A stretch of 64,000 nucleotides of DNA from UA16 sp002292325 (GCA_943788645.1 CALSRC010000016.1:1-64000), one strand, 5' to 3'. Counted from the first letter of the stretch, positions 26,476-36,732 are shown. Numbers and translations are program-made. The notes: generated by a model not told the origin, from the letters alone.

Positions 26476-26868
26476 TCAGTTTTTAGGCGTTGCACCGAGC
26501 ATGACCTTCCACTCATTGGCCTTCGCCATGCCGATGACCTCAACGGTTTTACCCGTTGCAACAGACTCATCCACTTGCAAATAAAGCACGGGCTCCGCAG
26601 TCCCTTCCATGCGTATGCGAAGCAAAGATTCCAGGTCTTCATAGGCCACTTGCCCTCCGTTGAGGTGGTAACTCCCATCGGGCTTAATGCTCAACGTCAT
26701 TTTTGATGTAACGGACGTGGTCCCCTTGGCCTTGGGCAATTCCACGTTGACACCGTTGCTCACCAAGGTCGATAGAATGATGAAAAAAATGAGCAACAAA
26801 AACACCAAATCGGTCATGGACGACATGCTGCCGGACACGTTGATTTTATTTCGCTGACCTAAGTTCAT
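26476..26868 (-). CDS. exbD: ExbD/TolR biopolymer transport protein
   Basis: 130 residues with one membrane helix whose MTDLVFLLLIFFII holds the essential proton-carrying Asp at residue 20. The periplasmic part is the usual short alpha/beta domain (NVELPKAKGT to VDESVATGKTVEVIGMAK). Its ATG overlaps the exbB stop (ATGA). With ExbB it forms the proton channel that drives the downstream TonB protein. ExbD rather than TolR is supported by the tonB neighbour, though no pal/tolB genes are seen to test the alternative. Confidence 0.92.
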   Translation of the reverse strand: MNLGQRNKINVSGSMSSMTDLVFLLLIFFIILSTLVSNGVNVELPKAKGTTSVTSKMTLSIKPDGSYHLNGGQVAYEDLESLLRIRMEGTAEPVLYLQVDESVATGKTVEVIGMAKANEWKVMLGATPKN

Positions 26869-27578
26869 GCGACAGGCTCTTCAAGAATATCAATGAATTC
26901 GATCGTCGTCGACTCCATTTTATGGATGACCTTCGACACCTTACTGACCAAGTTATTGTATGCCATGTAAGCGATGATTCCAACCACCAATCCTGCGATT
27001 GTCGTGATCATGGCCTGCTTCGTGCCCGATGAAATGTGCTCAACGCTCACCGTCCCGACTTGTTCCATGTCCACGAACACTTGGACCATTCCAAGTACAG
27101 TTCCCAAGAAGCCCAACATGGGTGCGGCACTGGCGATGGTCCCCAAAGAACTGAGGTTCTTTTCGAGATTGTAAATCTCCAGCTTACCTATATTTTCAAT
27201 GGAAACACTGATGTCCTTAAGGTCCTTTCCGATGCGGCTAATGCCCTTGTCGAGCATGCGCGCCATGGGCGTATTCGACTCTTGGCACAAGTTGCGTGCG
27301 CTATCAAAACTTCCTTGTCCGATGTAGTCTCGAATTTTGTTCATGAAATCGGGGGACACTTTCTCTGCTTTGCGAATCGCCATGGTGCGCTCGAAGAACA
27401 AATAAATCGCTGCGATGCTCATCAGTGCCAAGGAAATCATGACCGCACCGCCGCCTAATCCGCTGGAACCCTCAAGGATGAGGTCCAAAATACTCACTTC
27501 CACTTCCTGAATAGGCTCAACCGATTCAGCCACCGCATTGCCCGTAGTCAAGGACTGTAATAACATAAATGTCTTCAT
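26865..27578 (-). CDS. exbB: ExbB/TolQ proton channel protein
   Basis: 237 residues. An N-terminal stretch (1-30) of moderate hydrophobicity precedes three membrane helices (about 42-63, 130-155, 180-200). The conserved core reads MLGFLGTVLGMVQVF with a later TTIAGLVVGIIAYMAYN, typical MotA/TolQ/ExbB channel helices. It is first of the exbB-exbD-tonB-folC operon. The 140-base gap before it (27579-27718) holds no recognised promoter element. Confidence 0.92.
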   Translation of the reverse strand: MKTFMLLQSLTTGNAVAESVEPIQEVEVSILDLILEGSSGLGGGAVMISLALMSIAAIYLFFERTMAIRKAEKVSPDFMNKIRDYIGQGSFDSARNLCQESNTPMARMLDKGISRIGKDLKDISVSIENIGKLEIYNLEKNLSSLGTIASAAPMLGFLGTVLGMVQVFVDMEQVGTVSVEHISSGTKQAMITTIAGLVVGIIAYMAYNNLVSKVSKVIHKMESTTIEFIDILEEPVA

Positions 27579-27718
27579 GAGGAAATCTCGTTCAAATTCC
27601 GTTGTTCAAACGAGTAAGTTCCTGCAATTATTGGAGAGTGATTCCCCAAAAAGAATCAATTTTCGACGGCGTTTCGTTCACAACCTTTGTTCCCAAGGAG
27701 CGGTGTCTACCGCTGAGC

Positions 27719-29086
27719 TTAGTGGAACATCAGCCAATACGTCGCAGCACCGGCAAGGTATCCGGCGATGGCCAACAAGCTGATCTTCTTCAGGTACCAA
27801 ACAAAATCGATGCGCTCCAATCCCATTACTGCAACGCCCGCCGCAGAGCCGATGATTAAGGCAGACCCTCCAGTTCCAGCGCAGTAAGCGAGAAATTGCC
27901 AAAACACACCATTCTGAACGAAATAGCCATCCCATCCTTGACTCGACGCTGGAGCTAAATCGTACATGCCCATTGACGCGGCTACGAGTGGTACGTTGTC
28001 TACAATAGCGGACAGGAATCCGATGGTGACGTTGATCGCATAAACATTGCTCATCGTGTCACGCAGCCAACTTGCGGCTGTGATCAAATGCCCGATTTCT
28101 TGAAGAGAGGCCACGGCCAGGAGGATGCCCAAGAAAAACAACACCGAAGCAGAATCGATTTTTCGCAAGACGCCAATCACCGACAAATGATCACGCTCTT
28201 CGTGATTCTTGCTGCGGTGAATCACCTCGGTGACCACCCACATCATGCCCAAAGAGAGCATCATGCCCATGAAAGGCGGGAGGTGGGTAACCGTCTTGAA
28301 TACCGGGACGAAGAGCAAACCAGCCACACCCATGGCAAATACCAACTTGCGCTCACCAGGCGTGGTTGGATCTTTGTAATCTTTGATTTGATCGGGCCGT
28401 CGAACATCCCCTTTCATGGTAAAACTCAAAATCCCAAGCGGGACGAGCAAGCACACGAGGGATGGGATAAATAAATTCAGGATGATTACATCCGAAGTAA
28501 GCTGATTTCCAATCCACAGCATCGTCGTCGTGATGTCTCCAATGGGAGACCACGCGCCACCTGCATTGGCTGCGATGATGACAACTCCGGCAAAAAGCCA
28601 ACGCGTTTCTTTGTCATCAATCAATTTACGGAGCAAAGAAACCATCACAATGGAGGTCGTCAAATTGTCCAAAACGGCTGAAAAAAAGAACGTCAAAATG
28701 CTCAATATCCAGACCAGCCGGACCTTTTTGGTCGTTTTAATTTTATCTGTGATGACCGAGAAGCCCTCATGCGCATCTACCAACTCAACGATGGTCATGG
28801 CCCCCAACAGAAAGAACAAAATGGATGAAATGTCCTCCATGTGGTGGAGCAAGCGGTGCTCCAAAAAGTAGTGCAGTGCTTGTGGAGACGCTACAATAAG
28901 TCCTTCCTTGAATGCCTCAAATTCAGCAACCAAGTGCGCCGGAACTTCATGAACTCCCGTGACAAACAGCCCCCAACAGATGGTACCCGTCAAAAGCGCA
29001 CTGGCTGCCTTATCAATGTGGAACGTGTGCTCCAGTGCGATGAACAGGTAACCAACCACAAAAATCACGAGTACAAGAATTTCCAT
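27719..29086 (-). CDS. nhaD: NhaD-type Na+/H+ antiporter
   Basis: 455 residues, about 12 membrane segments. The helix pattern and the blocks LFFLLGAMTIVELVDAHEGF, VLDNLTTSIVMVSLL, IIAANAGGAWSPIGDITTTM, SAIVDNVPLVAASMGMY and GTGGSALIIGSAAG are typical of the NhaD/ArsB-like ion transporter group; the Asn-Gly/Asp-Asn pairs in the helix breaks are the expected ion site. It uses the proton gradient to expel sodium, fitting a marine organism. It reads toward exbB on the same strand, 140 bases away. Confidence 0.9.
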   Translation of the reverse strand: MEILVLVIFVVGYLFIALEHTFHIDKAASALLTGTICWGLFVTGVHEVPAHLVAEFEAFKEGLIVASPQALHYFLEHRLLHHMEDISSILFFLLGAMTIVELVDAHEGFSVITDKIKTTKKVRLVWILSILTFFFSAVLDNLTTSIVMVSLLRKLIDDKETRWLFAGVVIIAANAGGAWSPIGDITTTMLWIGNQLTSDVIILNLFIPSLVCLLVPLGILSFTMKGDVRRPDQIKDYKDPTTPGERKLVFAMGVAGLLFVPVFKTVTHLPPFMGMMLSLGMMWVVTEVIHRSKNHEERDHLSVIGVLRKIDSASVLFFLGILLAVASLQEIGHLITAASWLRDTMSNVYAINVTIGFLSAIVDNVPLVAASMGMYDLAPASSQGWDGYFVQNGVFWQFLAYCAGTGGSALIIGSAAGVAVMGLERIDFVWYLKKISLLAIAGYLAGAATYWLMFH

Positions 29087-29148
29087 CTGCTTGCGGGTAT
29101 TGAGGGCTCAAATTACAACAGCGCATGCGGTGTAAACGAACCTGGACC

Positions 29149-30393
29149 TTAATTTCCTTTGGTATTCATCAGTTTCTCCAAGGCAATTTCAAAGGCCGTG
29201 GCTGCCAACCTTGTTTTCGAAGGGTTCCGGTCATGGGTTTCAACTAAGGCACGGCGAATGGTCTCTGACGTATCGTTGAATATGGCCGAATCGGACATGT
29301 CGACTTGGGCATCGCTCATTAAATAAGCAAAAACCCTTGCCATACCACAGTTTGCGATGAAGTCCGGAATCACGGCAAGCGCGATGTCCGCAGATTCAGC
29401 AACCTGACCGTAAAAAATTTCTTCATCAGCAAATGGGACATTCGCCCCACTTGAGATGACTTGCACCCCTGCACCTACCATCCGATCCAACTGATCTTGC
29501 GTGACCAATCGGGATGCAGCACACGGTAAAAACACATCTGCGGGCACGTCCCAAATTCGGGAATTAACTTCTTCGAAGCTCAACATATTCGTGGCTTGCA
29601 AGCTATTGCCATGTTTTGTTTCAAAAAGATGGGCAACCTCCTCAGGTGTCATGCCATTCGGCACAATCAATCCACCAGCACGATCAACAATTCCAACGAT
29701 CATCGCACCCAATTCAGACAAGAAGTATGCGGCGGCTGCACCGACATTTCCCCAGCCCTGGATGATGACTCGCTTGCCTTTAATGCTGCCTCCGTATACA
29801 TCGTAAAAATGACGAACTGACTCCGAGACTCCGTACCCCGTAATCAAATCTGCCACACGGTATTTGCGGGTAGCATCCGGAGTGTAGCTCAGATCCTCCA
29901 CCATTTGCGAAACGCCCTGTCTCAAATGACCAATCCGTTTGACCTTCTCCGCATTCTTGGCATTGAAATGTCCGTTAAAAACGCCCTCTTGTGGATGCCA
30001 AATCCCACAGTCTTCGGTGAAAGGAATAACTTCGTGAATTTCATCAACGTTCATGTCTCCTCCGGTACCATAATAGCTTTTCAAAAGCGGGGTAACCGCT
30101 GCGAACCAGCGCCTCAAGACTTCTTTTTTACGGGGATCATTGGGGTCAAATGCAATGCCCGATTTGGCGCCTCCTATTTGAGGGCCGCTTACGGAAAATT
30201 TAATTTCCATTGTTTTTGCAAGGCTCTCCACTTCTCTTCGGTCGAGCGTCGGATGCATCCTTGTTCCTCCTCCTGCAGCGCCGCCGCGAAGCGAATTTAT
30301 AACGACCCATCCTTTCGCGTCGGTTTCAGCGTCTTGCCACTCAAAAACAATTTCAGGAGGTCGGTTTTCGTAGGCCTTGAGCAGTTCTTTCAT
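29149..30393 (-). CDS. Glu/Leu/Phe/Val dehydrogenase family protein
   Basis: 414 residues from the ATG at 30393 (MKELLKAYENRPPEIVFEW); the 33 residues upstream overlap anmK and are rejected. Dimerisation domain with GGAAGGGTRMHPT, KFSVSGPQIGGAKSGIAFDP (catalytic Lys), a TGGDMNVDE block, then the Rossmann domain VIIQGWGNVGAAAAYFL near residue 240. It oxidatively deaminates an amino acid with NAD(P)+. Which one (Glu, Leu or Phe) is not decided; the short N-terminal part fits the branched-chain/Phe group or a divergent GDH. The ATG overlaps the anmK stop (ATGA). Confidence 0.88.
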   Translation of the reverse strand: MKELLKAYENRPPEIVFEWQDAETDAKGWVVINSLRGGAAGGGTRMHPTLDRREVESLAKTMEIKFSVSGPQIGGAKSGIAFDPNDPRKKEVLRRWFAAVTPLLKSYYGTGGDMNVDEIHEVIPFTEDCGIWHPQEGVFNGHFNAKNAEKVKRIGHLRQGVSQMVEDLSYTPDATRKYRVADLITGYGVSESVRHFYDVYGGSIKGKRVIIQGWGNVGAAAAYFLSELGAMIVGIVDRAGGLIVPNGMTPEEVAHLFETKHGNSLQATNMLSFEEVNSRIWDVPADVFLPCAASRLVTQDQLDRMVGAGVQVISSGANVPFADEEIFYGQVAESADIALAVIPDFIANCGMARVFAYLMSDAQVDMSDSAIFNDTSETIRRALVETHDRNPSKTRLAATAFEIALEKLMNTKGN

Positions 30394-31559
30394 GATCTTT
30401 TCATTGCATTTGGCGAGGGCGAAGATACAGCGTTCTTCCCCCACAATGCCCCCCCCAGATGCGATACGCTGCAGCCGGTTACAGAAGACCAAACATTGGC
30501 CTCACCCAACCACCGCAACAAACCCAAAAATCCGAATGCATGGGCTTCTTTGCCTTTGATCATCTCTGCGGATGGGACCACAGCATCAACCGGAACGTTG
30601 CGAATGCAAACATCCGCGGGCTTGGTCAAGGCCCTCATCAGGTGGCCATTGAACGTTCCACCACCCGTTATCAGCGTATGTTTTCCATCCGCATCCAAAC
30701 GAATTTCGGAAGCAATATAAGCCGTCGCTGTGGCGAGCAAGTCAGAGGTCCCAAGTCGGCCATTCCTCTCAAAATCTTTCAATACAGGCCAAAATGAGCG
30801 GTGCAGCCATTCCACTCCTAGACTCTTTGGGATCTTCTCCCCGTGGTACGGCAATTCACTCCAAGCCCTGCACAATGCAGGAATAATTTGACCACACTGA
30901 GCTAACCGACCGTCTAAATCAATCGCAAGCCCTTCTCGCTGGGCCAATGCATTCAGCACCAAATTACAAGGCCCCACATCCCATGCCTTTCTTAGGCCTC
31001 CTTCCTGCAGGCTGATATTGGAAAATCCCCCCAGATTTAAACACGCTTCGTATTGGCTGAAAAGCAATGCATCAGCAACGGGCACAAGCGGTGCACCTTG
31101 CCCACCGAGCGCCACGTCGGCACTCCGCAAATCACTCACAACTGGGACCGTCGCGCCGAGCGATGCAAACAACTCCGCTCCGCTGCCTAACTGACCCGTC
31201 CAACCTTTCTCTGGACGGTGAAAAATCGTCTGTCCTGAAAACACAACCAAATCAACTTGCTGAACATCCATTGCCCCCTGAATCGCCTTCGCGCACCAGC
31301 GGGTCCAGTCACGCTCACACTCGAACCAGTCAATGGCTGAGCCCGCGGCCAATTGAGCAAATCGTGCGGGCCAAATTGCACCGAGAGGAACCTCCGTTGA
31401 TTCCAATATCCGACCCGACCATCCTTCAGGCTCATCGCCACAAGCGAATTCTGAGATCACCAAATCAAGCGCATCCATTGATGTTCCACTCATCATGCCC
31501 AAAACACGAAAGTTCCTATTTCGGGCTTGAGAGTTAACAGCTGTGGTGTTTAGTTTCAT
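30390..31559 (-). CDS. anmK: Anhydro-N-acetylmuramic acid kinase
   Basis: Recycles cell wall: phosphorylates and hydrolyses 1,6-anhydro-MurNAc to MurNAc-6-phosphate. 389 residues. MMSGTSMDALDL (about 22-33) is the phosphate-binding signature of this ASKHA-fold family, followed by VSDLRSADVALGGQGAPLVP, NLGGFSNISL and TGGGTFNGHLM. The ATG at 31559 stands directly upstream of the divergent acyl-CoA dehydrogenase promoter region (69 bases between the starts). The stop overlaps the dehydrogenase start on the same strand. No murQ is adjacent in this window. Confidence 0.93.
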   Translation of the reverse strand: MKLNTTAVNSQARNRNFRVLGMMSGTSMDALDLVISEFACGDEPEGWSGRILESTEVPLGAIWPARFAQLAAGSAIDWFECERDWTRWCAKAIQGAMDVQQVDLVVFSGQTIFHRPEKGWTGQLGSGAELFASLGATVPVVSDLRSADVALGGQGAPLVPVADALLFSQYEACLNLGGFSNISLQEGGLRKAWDVGPCNLVLNALAQREGLAIDLDGRLAQCGQIIPALCRAWSELPYHGEKIPKSLGVEWLHRSFWPVLKDFERNGRLGTSDLLATATAYIASEIRLDADGKHTLITGGGTFNGHLMRALTKPADVCIRNVPVDAVVPSAEMIKGKEAHAFGFLGLLRWLGEANVWSSVTGCSVSHLGGALWGKNAVSSPSPNAMKRS

Positions 31560-31580
31560 ATCGAACGGTCCGAGACTTCC

Positions 31581-31588
31581 TATCTTTG
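31581..31588 (+). promoter_or_regulatory. TAnnTTTG element for acyl-CoA dehydrogenase
   Basis: TATCTTTG, 40 bases before the ATG at 31629. This gene has a leader of about 35 nt with an AGGA close to the start, unlike the leaderless set. Confidence 0.55.
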
Positions 31589-31628
31589 CAGCACAATATG
31601 GAGCAATTTCTCCAAAAGAATCCAGGAA

Positions 31629-32771
31629 ATGAACCTAGAACTGACTGAAGAACAAATCGCTGTCCGGGACGCAGCACGTGACTTCGCCCAAAATGTACTG
31701 AAGCCCTCCATCATCGATCGCGACAATGCGCAACGATTCGCTACCGAGGAAATTCAGCAATTGGGTGAATTGGGGTTCATGGGAATGATGGTCAGTGAGC
31801 AGTTCGGTGGCAGTGGAATGGATACGGTGAGCTATGTGTTGGCCATGGAGGAAATCAGCAAAATAGACGCGTCTGTTAGCGTTTGCATGAGCGTGAACAA
31901 TTCATTGGTATGTTACGGATTGCAGGAATTTGGTACAGCGGATCAAAAAGAGAAATTCTTAAAACCTCTGGCATCCGGACAGAAAATTGGAGCGTTTTGC
32001 TTGAGTGAACCAGAGGCTGGGTCGGATGCCACTTCCCAAGTGACAACCGCCATCGATTGCGGAGATCACTACCTGCTCAATGGTACCAAAAACTGGATTA
32101 CGAATGGCAACAGCGCCAGTACCTACTTGGTGATTGCTCAAACTGACACCGAAAAAGGCCACCGAGGAATTAATGCACTCATCGTTCAACGCGACATGCC
32201 CGGTTTCATGATTGGAGCAAAAGAAGACAAGATGGGCATCCGCGGTTCGGACACCCACACACTGATGTTCCAAGATGTAAAAGTCCCGAAAGAAAACCGC
32301 ATCGGAGAAGACGGCTTTGGGTTCAAGTTCGCGATGAAAACACTCTCAGGTGGACGGATCGGAATTGCCGCGCAAGCCTTGGGCATTGCATCTGGGGCTT
32401 ATGAATTGGCGTTGGCGTATTCCAAAGAGCGCAAGGCGTTTGGCAAAACCATCAATCAGCACCAAGCCATTGCATTCAAACTGGCGGACATGGCGACGCA
32501 GATTGAGGCAGCTCGACTGATGGTCTTGAAGGCTGCTGCCCTCAAAGATGCAGGCGAAGACTACGACTTGGCCTCGAGCATGGCAAAACTTTACGCCTCC
32601 GATGTGGCGATGAAACAAACCGTTGAAGCGGTACAAATTCATGGTGGTTACGGATTTGTCAAAGAGTATCACGTAGAACGATTGATGCGGGATGCGAAAA
32701 TCACGCAGATCTACGAAGGAACATCTGAAGTCCAAAAAATCGTGATCAGCCGATCAATCCTCCGCGATTGA
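31629..32771 (+). CDS. Acyl-CoA dehydrogenase, short/medium-chain type
   Basis: 380 residues, FAD-dependent, first step of fatty-acid beta-oxidation. An N-terminal helical domain (LTEEQIAVRDAARDFA) is followed by a beta domain with FCLSEPEAGSDATSQ and WITNGNSAS, and a C-terminal helical domain with the catalytic base Glu in QIYEGTSEVQK near residue 367. Length and motifs fit the butyryl/short-chain group. Divergent from anmK. Its last 18 bases overlap the end of the convergent unknown gene (32754-34547), a natural tail-to-tail overlap. Confidence 0.93.
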   Translation: MNLELTEEQIAVRDAARDFAQNVLKPSIIDRDNAQRFATEEIQQLGELGFMGMMVSEQFGGSGMDTVSYVLAMEEISKIDASVSVCMSVNNSLVCYGLQEFGTADQKEKFLKPLASGQKIGAFCLSEPEAGSDATSQVTTAIDCGDHYLLNGTKNWITNGNSASTYLVIAQTDTEKGHRGINALIVQRDMPGFMIGAKEDKMGIRGSDTHTLMFQDVKVPKENRIGEDGFGFKFAMKTLSGGRIGIAAQALGIASGAYELALAYSKERKAFGKTINQHQAIAFKLADMATQIEAARLMVLKAAALKDAGEDYDLASSMAKLYASDVAMKQTVEAVQIHGGYGFVKEYHVERLMRDAKITQIYEGTSEVQKIVISRSILRD

Positions 32772-34547
32772 TTGCACTGCAATGCGTTGATTGCGTGCAT
32801 TCCACCACTCTTCGCCTTCATCCGTTCGAACGACAACCTCGGGAATCCCATCTCCTGTGCGATCCTTTACCTGCACGGATTGGCCGCGGGTCATGCGGCT
32901 CAAACCTGTGTATTCCTCGGTTCCCAAAACCTGCTCCTGGACCCATCCTTCTGCATCGATGTATAAAACCGTTGAAGATTCGATGTCCTTACCAAGTCGA
33001 AACGCTGGCTTTTGTGCAAATGGGAGCAACACATCAGAGTTAAATCGGTCTTCGCCAGTGCGCTTCAGAAAACGCATAGAACCATCATCCTGTCCCGCAA
33101 AAATGTAATCCTTCGGTCCCACACGCAGGTGAGAGAGGTTGACAATGTAACGGTCCGCTTGAACTTTGAATTTCCAGCCCGGCGTCCGTTCCCCCTCCTT
33201 CCTGAAGTTGAATAATTCGCCACTTGGCGTCGCCAGCACAAATCGATATTGCCGATTTCGGTCATAGTCAAACACCGCAAATGCAGAAAACCCATTCGAC
33301 CACCGTTTTGGATATCCGGGCACCTCGCGTCCAAGCACATCGACGATATCAAACCTTTGACCTGCGCCAATCGCCACTTGAAATTTACCGTTTCGATACA
33401 GGTCCAACTCCCAAACTTCAGGCGCCTTAGTGGTCTCAACTGGCCAAGACCAAACAGGATCTCCTTTGGTAGAGGCCACCACATTTTCTCCTTCCCAAAT
33501 CAATTCCATCGACGCACCGGACCTATGATTGCGAGCTGTACCCAGCAAATTCCGTGGAGATGCCACCTGCACAGCCTGAGCAATTCCTGAAAGTGCACCC
33601 ACCCCATCCGACAAGCTGACATCTCTTTGCTCTGCATGCCAAATCAATCGGTCATCCGATAAAGGTGTGGCTCGACTGCGCTCGGTTGGCGTGATGATGG
33701 CAAAATCAAAGTTCACCTCAACTGCTTTTTGAGGTTCCGGTTGGCTCTTACCGCACTTCGGAATGTTGTCCCACAATGTCTCTGAAGGTCCATTGGATAA
33801 ATACCATATCCCCTCTTCCCATGATCCTCCTCTTGAAACTGCATCCAAAGAATCTACTCCACCAAACGCTTGGAGGAGCGTGCCATCTTGCAGAGTCACC
33901 TCCATCCAGGTTGATTGAGCAATCCACGATAACGAATCGCGAGACGGCATTCTTTCCAAGGGATACGCTCCAACTGCAATCATCTGCGCTCTCACTTCTT
34001 CCGTCATTCGCCGAGACCAATCGGACCATTCCACGGGCAATGGAACACGCGGGCCAGCATCCAAAGCTGGGGCATCCCACGTCGTGTACAACGAGGTTTG
34101 ATCAGCCGGAGTTGTCGAGTAAGAAGAACGAAACTGCCCGTTTTCAAGTCGCAATAGTTTGGTCACTCCAAGGTGCCGTGGATGCCACTTCTCCGCCATT
34201 GCACCCGGTTCGTCGACCCAAGTTTCAAGCCGTTCGCCAACCAGCCAACCTCCCTTCCATGCCTGAACCGAACACCTCTCGGGCACGGCTTTTGGTTTCG
34301 AATCTGTGTGCCAGATCACCGTCGAATCCTCTGTTCGGGTGAAGGCGGTCACAACAACCGCAGAATCATCAGGGATTAAGCCACTCGGCCATTCCGCAGG
34401 TTGTTCCCAAACATCAAAAGCATCTGAAGCCCAATCGGTGGGATCTTCTTTGACGGGTGCAGCCGCACGCTGAGTAAGGAGTCCCCAAGCACTTGCTCCG
34501 GCCAGCAAAAAAAATCCGAATACCACCGCGATGGACCTTCCATTCAT
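32754..34547 (-). CDS. Unrecognised membrane-anchored or exported protein
   Basis: 597 residues, no family recognised. An N-terminal hydrophobic segment (about 6-24, VVFGFFLLAGASAWGLL) acts as signal or anchor, with no lipobox Cys. The remainder is beta-rich, Trp-rich and ends in short repeats of display type: FDYDRNRQYRFVLATPSGELF, FAGQDDGSMRFLKR and DRTGDGIPEVVVRTDEG. These suggest a propeller-like domain with FG-GAP/PQQ-like strands. It follows recG by 10 bases on the same strand and probably shares its transcript. Convergent overlap with acyl-CoA dehydrogenase. Confidence 0.7.
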   Translation of the reverse strand: MNGRSIAVVFGFFLLAGASAWGLLTQRAAAPVKEDPTDWASDAFDVWEQPAEWPSGLIPDDSAVVVTAFTRTEDSTVIWHTDSKPKAVPERCSVQAWKGGWLVGERLETWVDEPGAMAEKWHPRHLGVTKLLRLENGQFRSSYSTTPADQTSLYTTWDAPALDAGPRVPLPVEWSDWSRRMTEEVRAQMIAVGAYPLERMPSRDSLSWIAQSTWMEVTLQDGTLLQAFGGVDSLDAVSRGGSWEEGIWYLSNGPSETLWDNIPKCGKSQPEPQKAVEVNFDFAIITPTERSRATPLSDDRLIWHAEQRDVSLSDGVGALSGIAQAVQVASPRNLLGTARNHRSGASMELIWEGENVVASTKGDPVWSWPVETTKAPEVWELDLYRNGKFQVAIGAGQRFDIVDVLGREVPGYPKRWSNGFSAFAVFDYDRNRQYRFVLATPSGELFNFRKEGERTPGWKFKVQADRYIVNLSHLRVGPKDYIFAGQDDGSMRFLKRTGEDRFNSDVLLPFAQKPAFRLGKDIESSTVLYIDAEGWVQEQVLGTEEYTGLSRMTRGQSVQVKDRTGDGIPEVVVRTDEGEEWWNARNQRIAVQSIAED

Positions 34548-34557
34548 GAGGACAAGT

Positions 34558-36662
34558 TCATGAAATTCTGCTCCAGTTTGGCCGTCCCTTTTGCCTGCGT
34601 TTCAACGCAGCATTGAGGATAGTATGTTGTGGCTTGACGAGTCCAGGGTCCTCTTCTAACAAACGATTTCCGATGTAACGGGCCGTTGTCAGCAATTCAC
34701 GATCGCGCATTAAATCTGCCATTTTTAGGTCTGGAATGCCGGACTGCTGAGTCCCCATAAGATCTCCGGGTCCACGCAAGTCCATGTCCACCTCTGCCAA
34801 CTCAAAGCCGTCATTGGTACGGCACATGGTTTCCAGCCGAGTCCGGCCATCTTTGGAAAATTTAGTTCCAGTCATCAGGATGCAATAACTCTGCTCCGCT
34901 CCGCGCCCAACCCTTCCGCGCAATTGGTGCAATTGAGCCAACCCGAATCGTTCGGCGCTTTCAATGACCATCACCGACGCATTCGGCACATTGACTCCCA
35001 CCTCGATGACAGTGGTCGCCACCAAAATCTGACTTACTCCAGAAACAAATCGGGCCATCTCCATGTCTTTATCCTCTGGCTTCATTCGCCCATGAACAAT
35101 GCCAATGCGGTATTCGGGCAACGGAAACCTCCGCGAAAGGCTCTCGTATCCGTCCATCAAATCTTTGTGATCCAGCGTTGCACTTTCTTCAATCAACGGA
35201 TACACCACATAAATTTGACGGCCACGCTTCACCTCATCCTCCATGAATTGGAAAACAGAAAGCCTGGCTTCATCCGTGCGGTGAACCGTCTTAATAGCCT
35301 TTCGACCCGGTGGCATTTCGTCGATTACACTGACATCCAAATCGCCGTACGCCGTCATGGCCAAGGTACGTGGGATGGGGGTTGCTGTCATCACCAAGAC
35401 ATGCGGCGCTGGATTTGCCTTAGCCCATAACTTACTTCGTTGCGCAACGCCAAATCGGTGTTGTTCATCAATGATGGCCAAGCCCAACCGATGAAACACG
35501 ACGCCAGGCTCAATCAAGGCGTGTGTGCCAATCAAAATATGAACTTCCCCCGAGGCCGTGCCTTCAAGAATGGGCTTGCGCTGGGCTTTTTTGACCGATC
35601 CCGTGAGCAATTCGATCCTGATTGGCAACCCTTCGAGTGATTCGGTGAAAGAAACAAGGTGCTGATTTGCCAATATCTCTGTGGGAGCCATGACACATGC
35701 TTGGTAACCGTTATCAAGTGCCAATAATGCCGTCAACAGTGCGACCATTGTTTTCCCACTGCCAACGTCACCCTGCAAAAGCCGGTTCATGTGCCAACCG
35801 GTGTTTAAATCAGACCGAATCTCCCGCATGACTCGTTTTTGAGCTTCCGTCAATTCAAACGGAATGTGGTTGGCGTAATAGCCATTGAACAAATCACCCA
35901 CGTGATCAAATCTTACACCGGGAATATCCTGCGTTTGCGCCTGCTTTTGCCGAAGTAATTTCAGCTGCAAAAGCAAGAGTTCTTCAAACTTCAACCGCTT
36001 TCTGCCTCTTTCTGCCTCGTCCACATTCGCAGGGGCATGGCTGAACGGAACGCCTCCGTGCGGTTCGGTAATTGCAACTCTTCAAGCACCGCTTGGGGCA
36101 AACACTCCCCCATCGCAAACTCGGGGTGCGCCAATAAGGTTCGAATCACCTTAGCCAACCCCGAAGACGACAACCCCCGGTTGGTTAGCTTTTCCGTGGT
36201 TCTATAAACGGGTTGCAACCCGCCGCCTTTTCTTTGCTCAAAATGTTCCTGCAACTCAATCTCAGGGTGAGGCATATTCCATCGACCCTGGTATTTGGCC
36301 GGTTTGCCATAGACGATAACTTTTTGTTGGACCGGGATTTGGGATGCCATCCACTTGGCACCCTTAAACCAGACCAACTCTAATGTTCCCGTATCATCCT
36401 GAAATTTTGCCACCAACCGGAAGCCTCTTTTCGCAGGCACTTGGGTCAATCCCGTAATGACTCCTTGCAATTGGATGGCGACAGCGTCTGAAGCAAGATC
36501 CGATACTTGAGCAAATCGCGTTCTATCCTCATAGCGAAAGGGCAGATGCTCCAGAAGATCGCCCGCAGCATGCACTCCGAGCTCTGTACGAAGCCACTCG
36601 GCTCGCTTGGGCCCGATGCCTTTCACAAATTCTATAGGAATGTCTCCAAATTCGGCCGACAT
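34558..36662 (-). pseudogene. recG: ATP-dependent DNA helicase RecG, split by an apparent frameshift
   Basis: RecG remodels stalled forks and Holliday junctions. The N-terminal wedge domain is in one frame (from the ATG at 36662, MSAEFGDIPIEFVKGIGPKRAEW, to 35991); the helicase core is in another (up to 36024 and ending 34558): GDVGSGKTM, DEQHRFG, TATPIPRTL, HQLRGRVGRG. The frames would join if one C were added in minus-strand TTCAGCCATGCC near 36037-36041, giving SAHAPANVDEAERGRKRLKF, which matches normal RecG. All helicase motifs are intact, so a sequencing or assembly error is as likely as a real loss. Confidence 0.85.
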
Positions 36663-36732
36663 GGACGCGTAAATTGATGCCTGTGTGGATGTCGAAGGTC
36701 GGCTTGTTGCAACAGAATTGCAACCCCTTAAA

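Noticed and set aside
29905..30720. 271-codon plus-strand frame
   Set aside because: Opposite the amino-acid dehydrogenase and anmK, both with full family motifs; the product has no recognisable domain.
32754..32771. Overlap of acyl-CoA dehydrogenase and the convergent unknown gene as a sign of misannotation
   Set aside because: Both C-termini are normal; an 18-base tail-to-tail overlap is ordinary.
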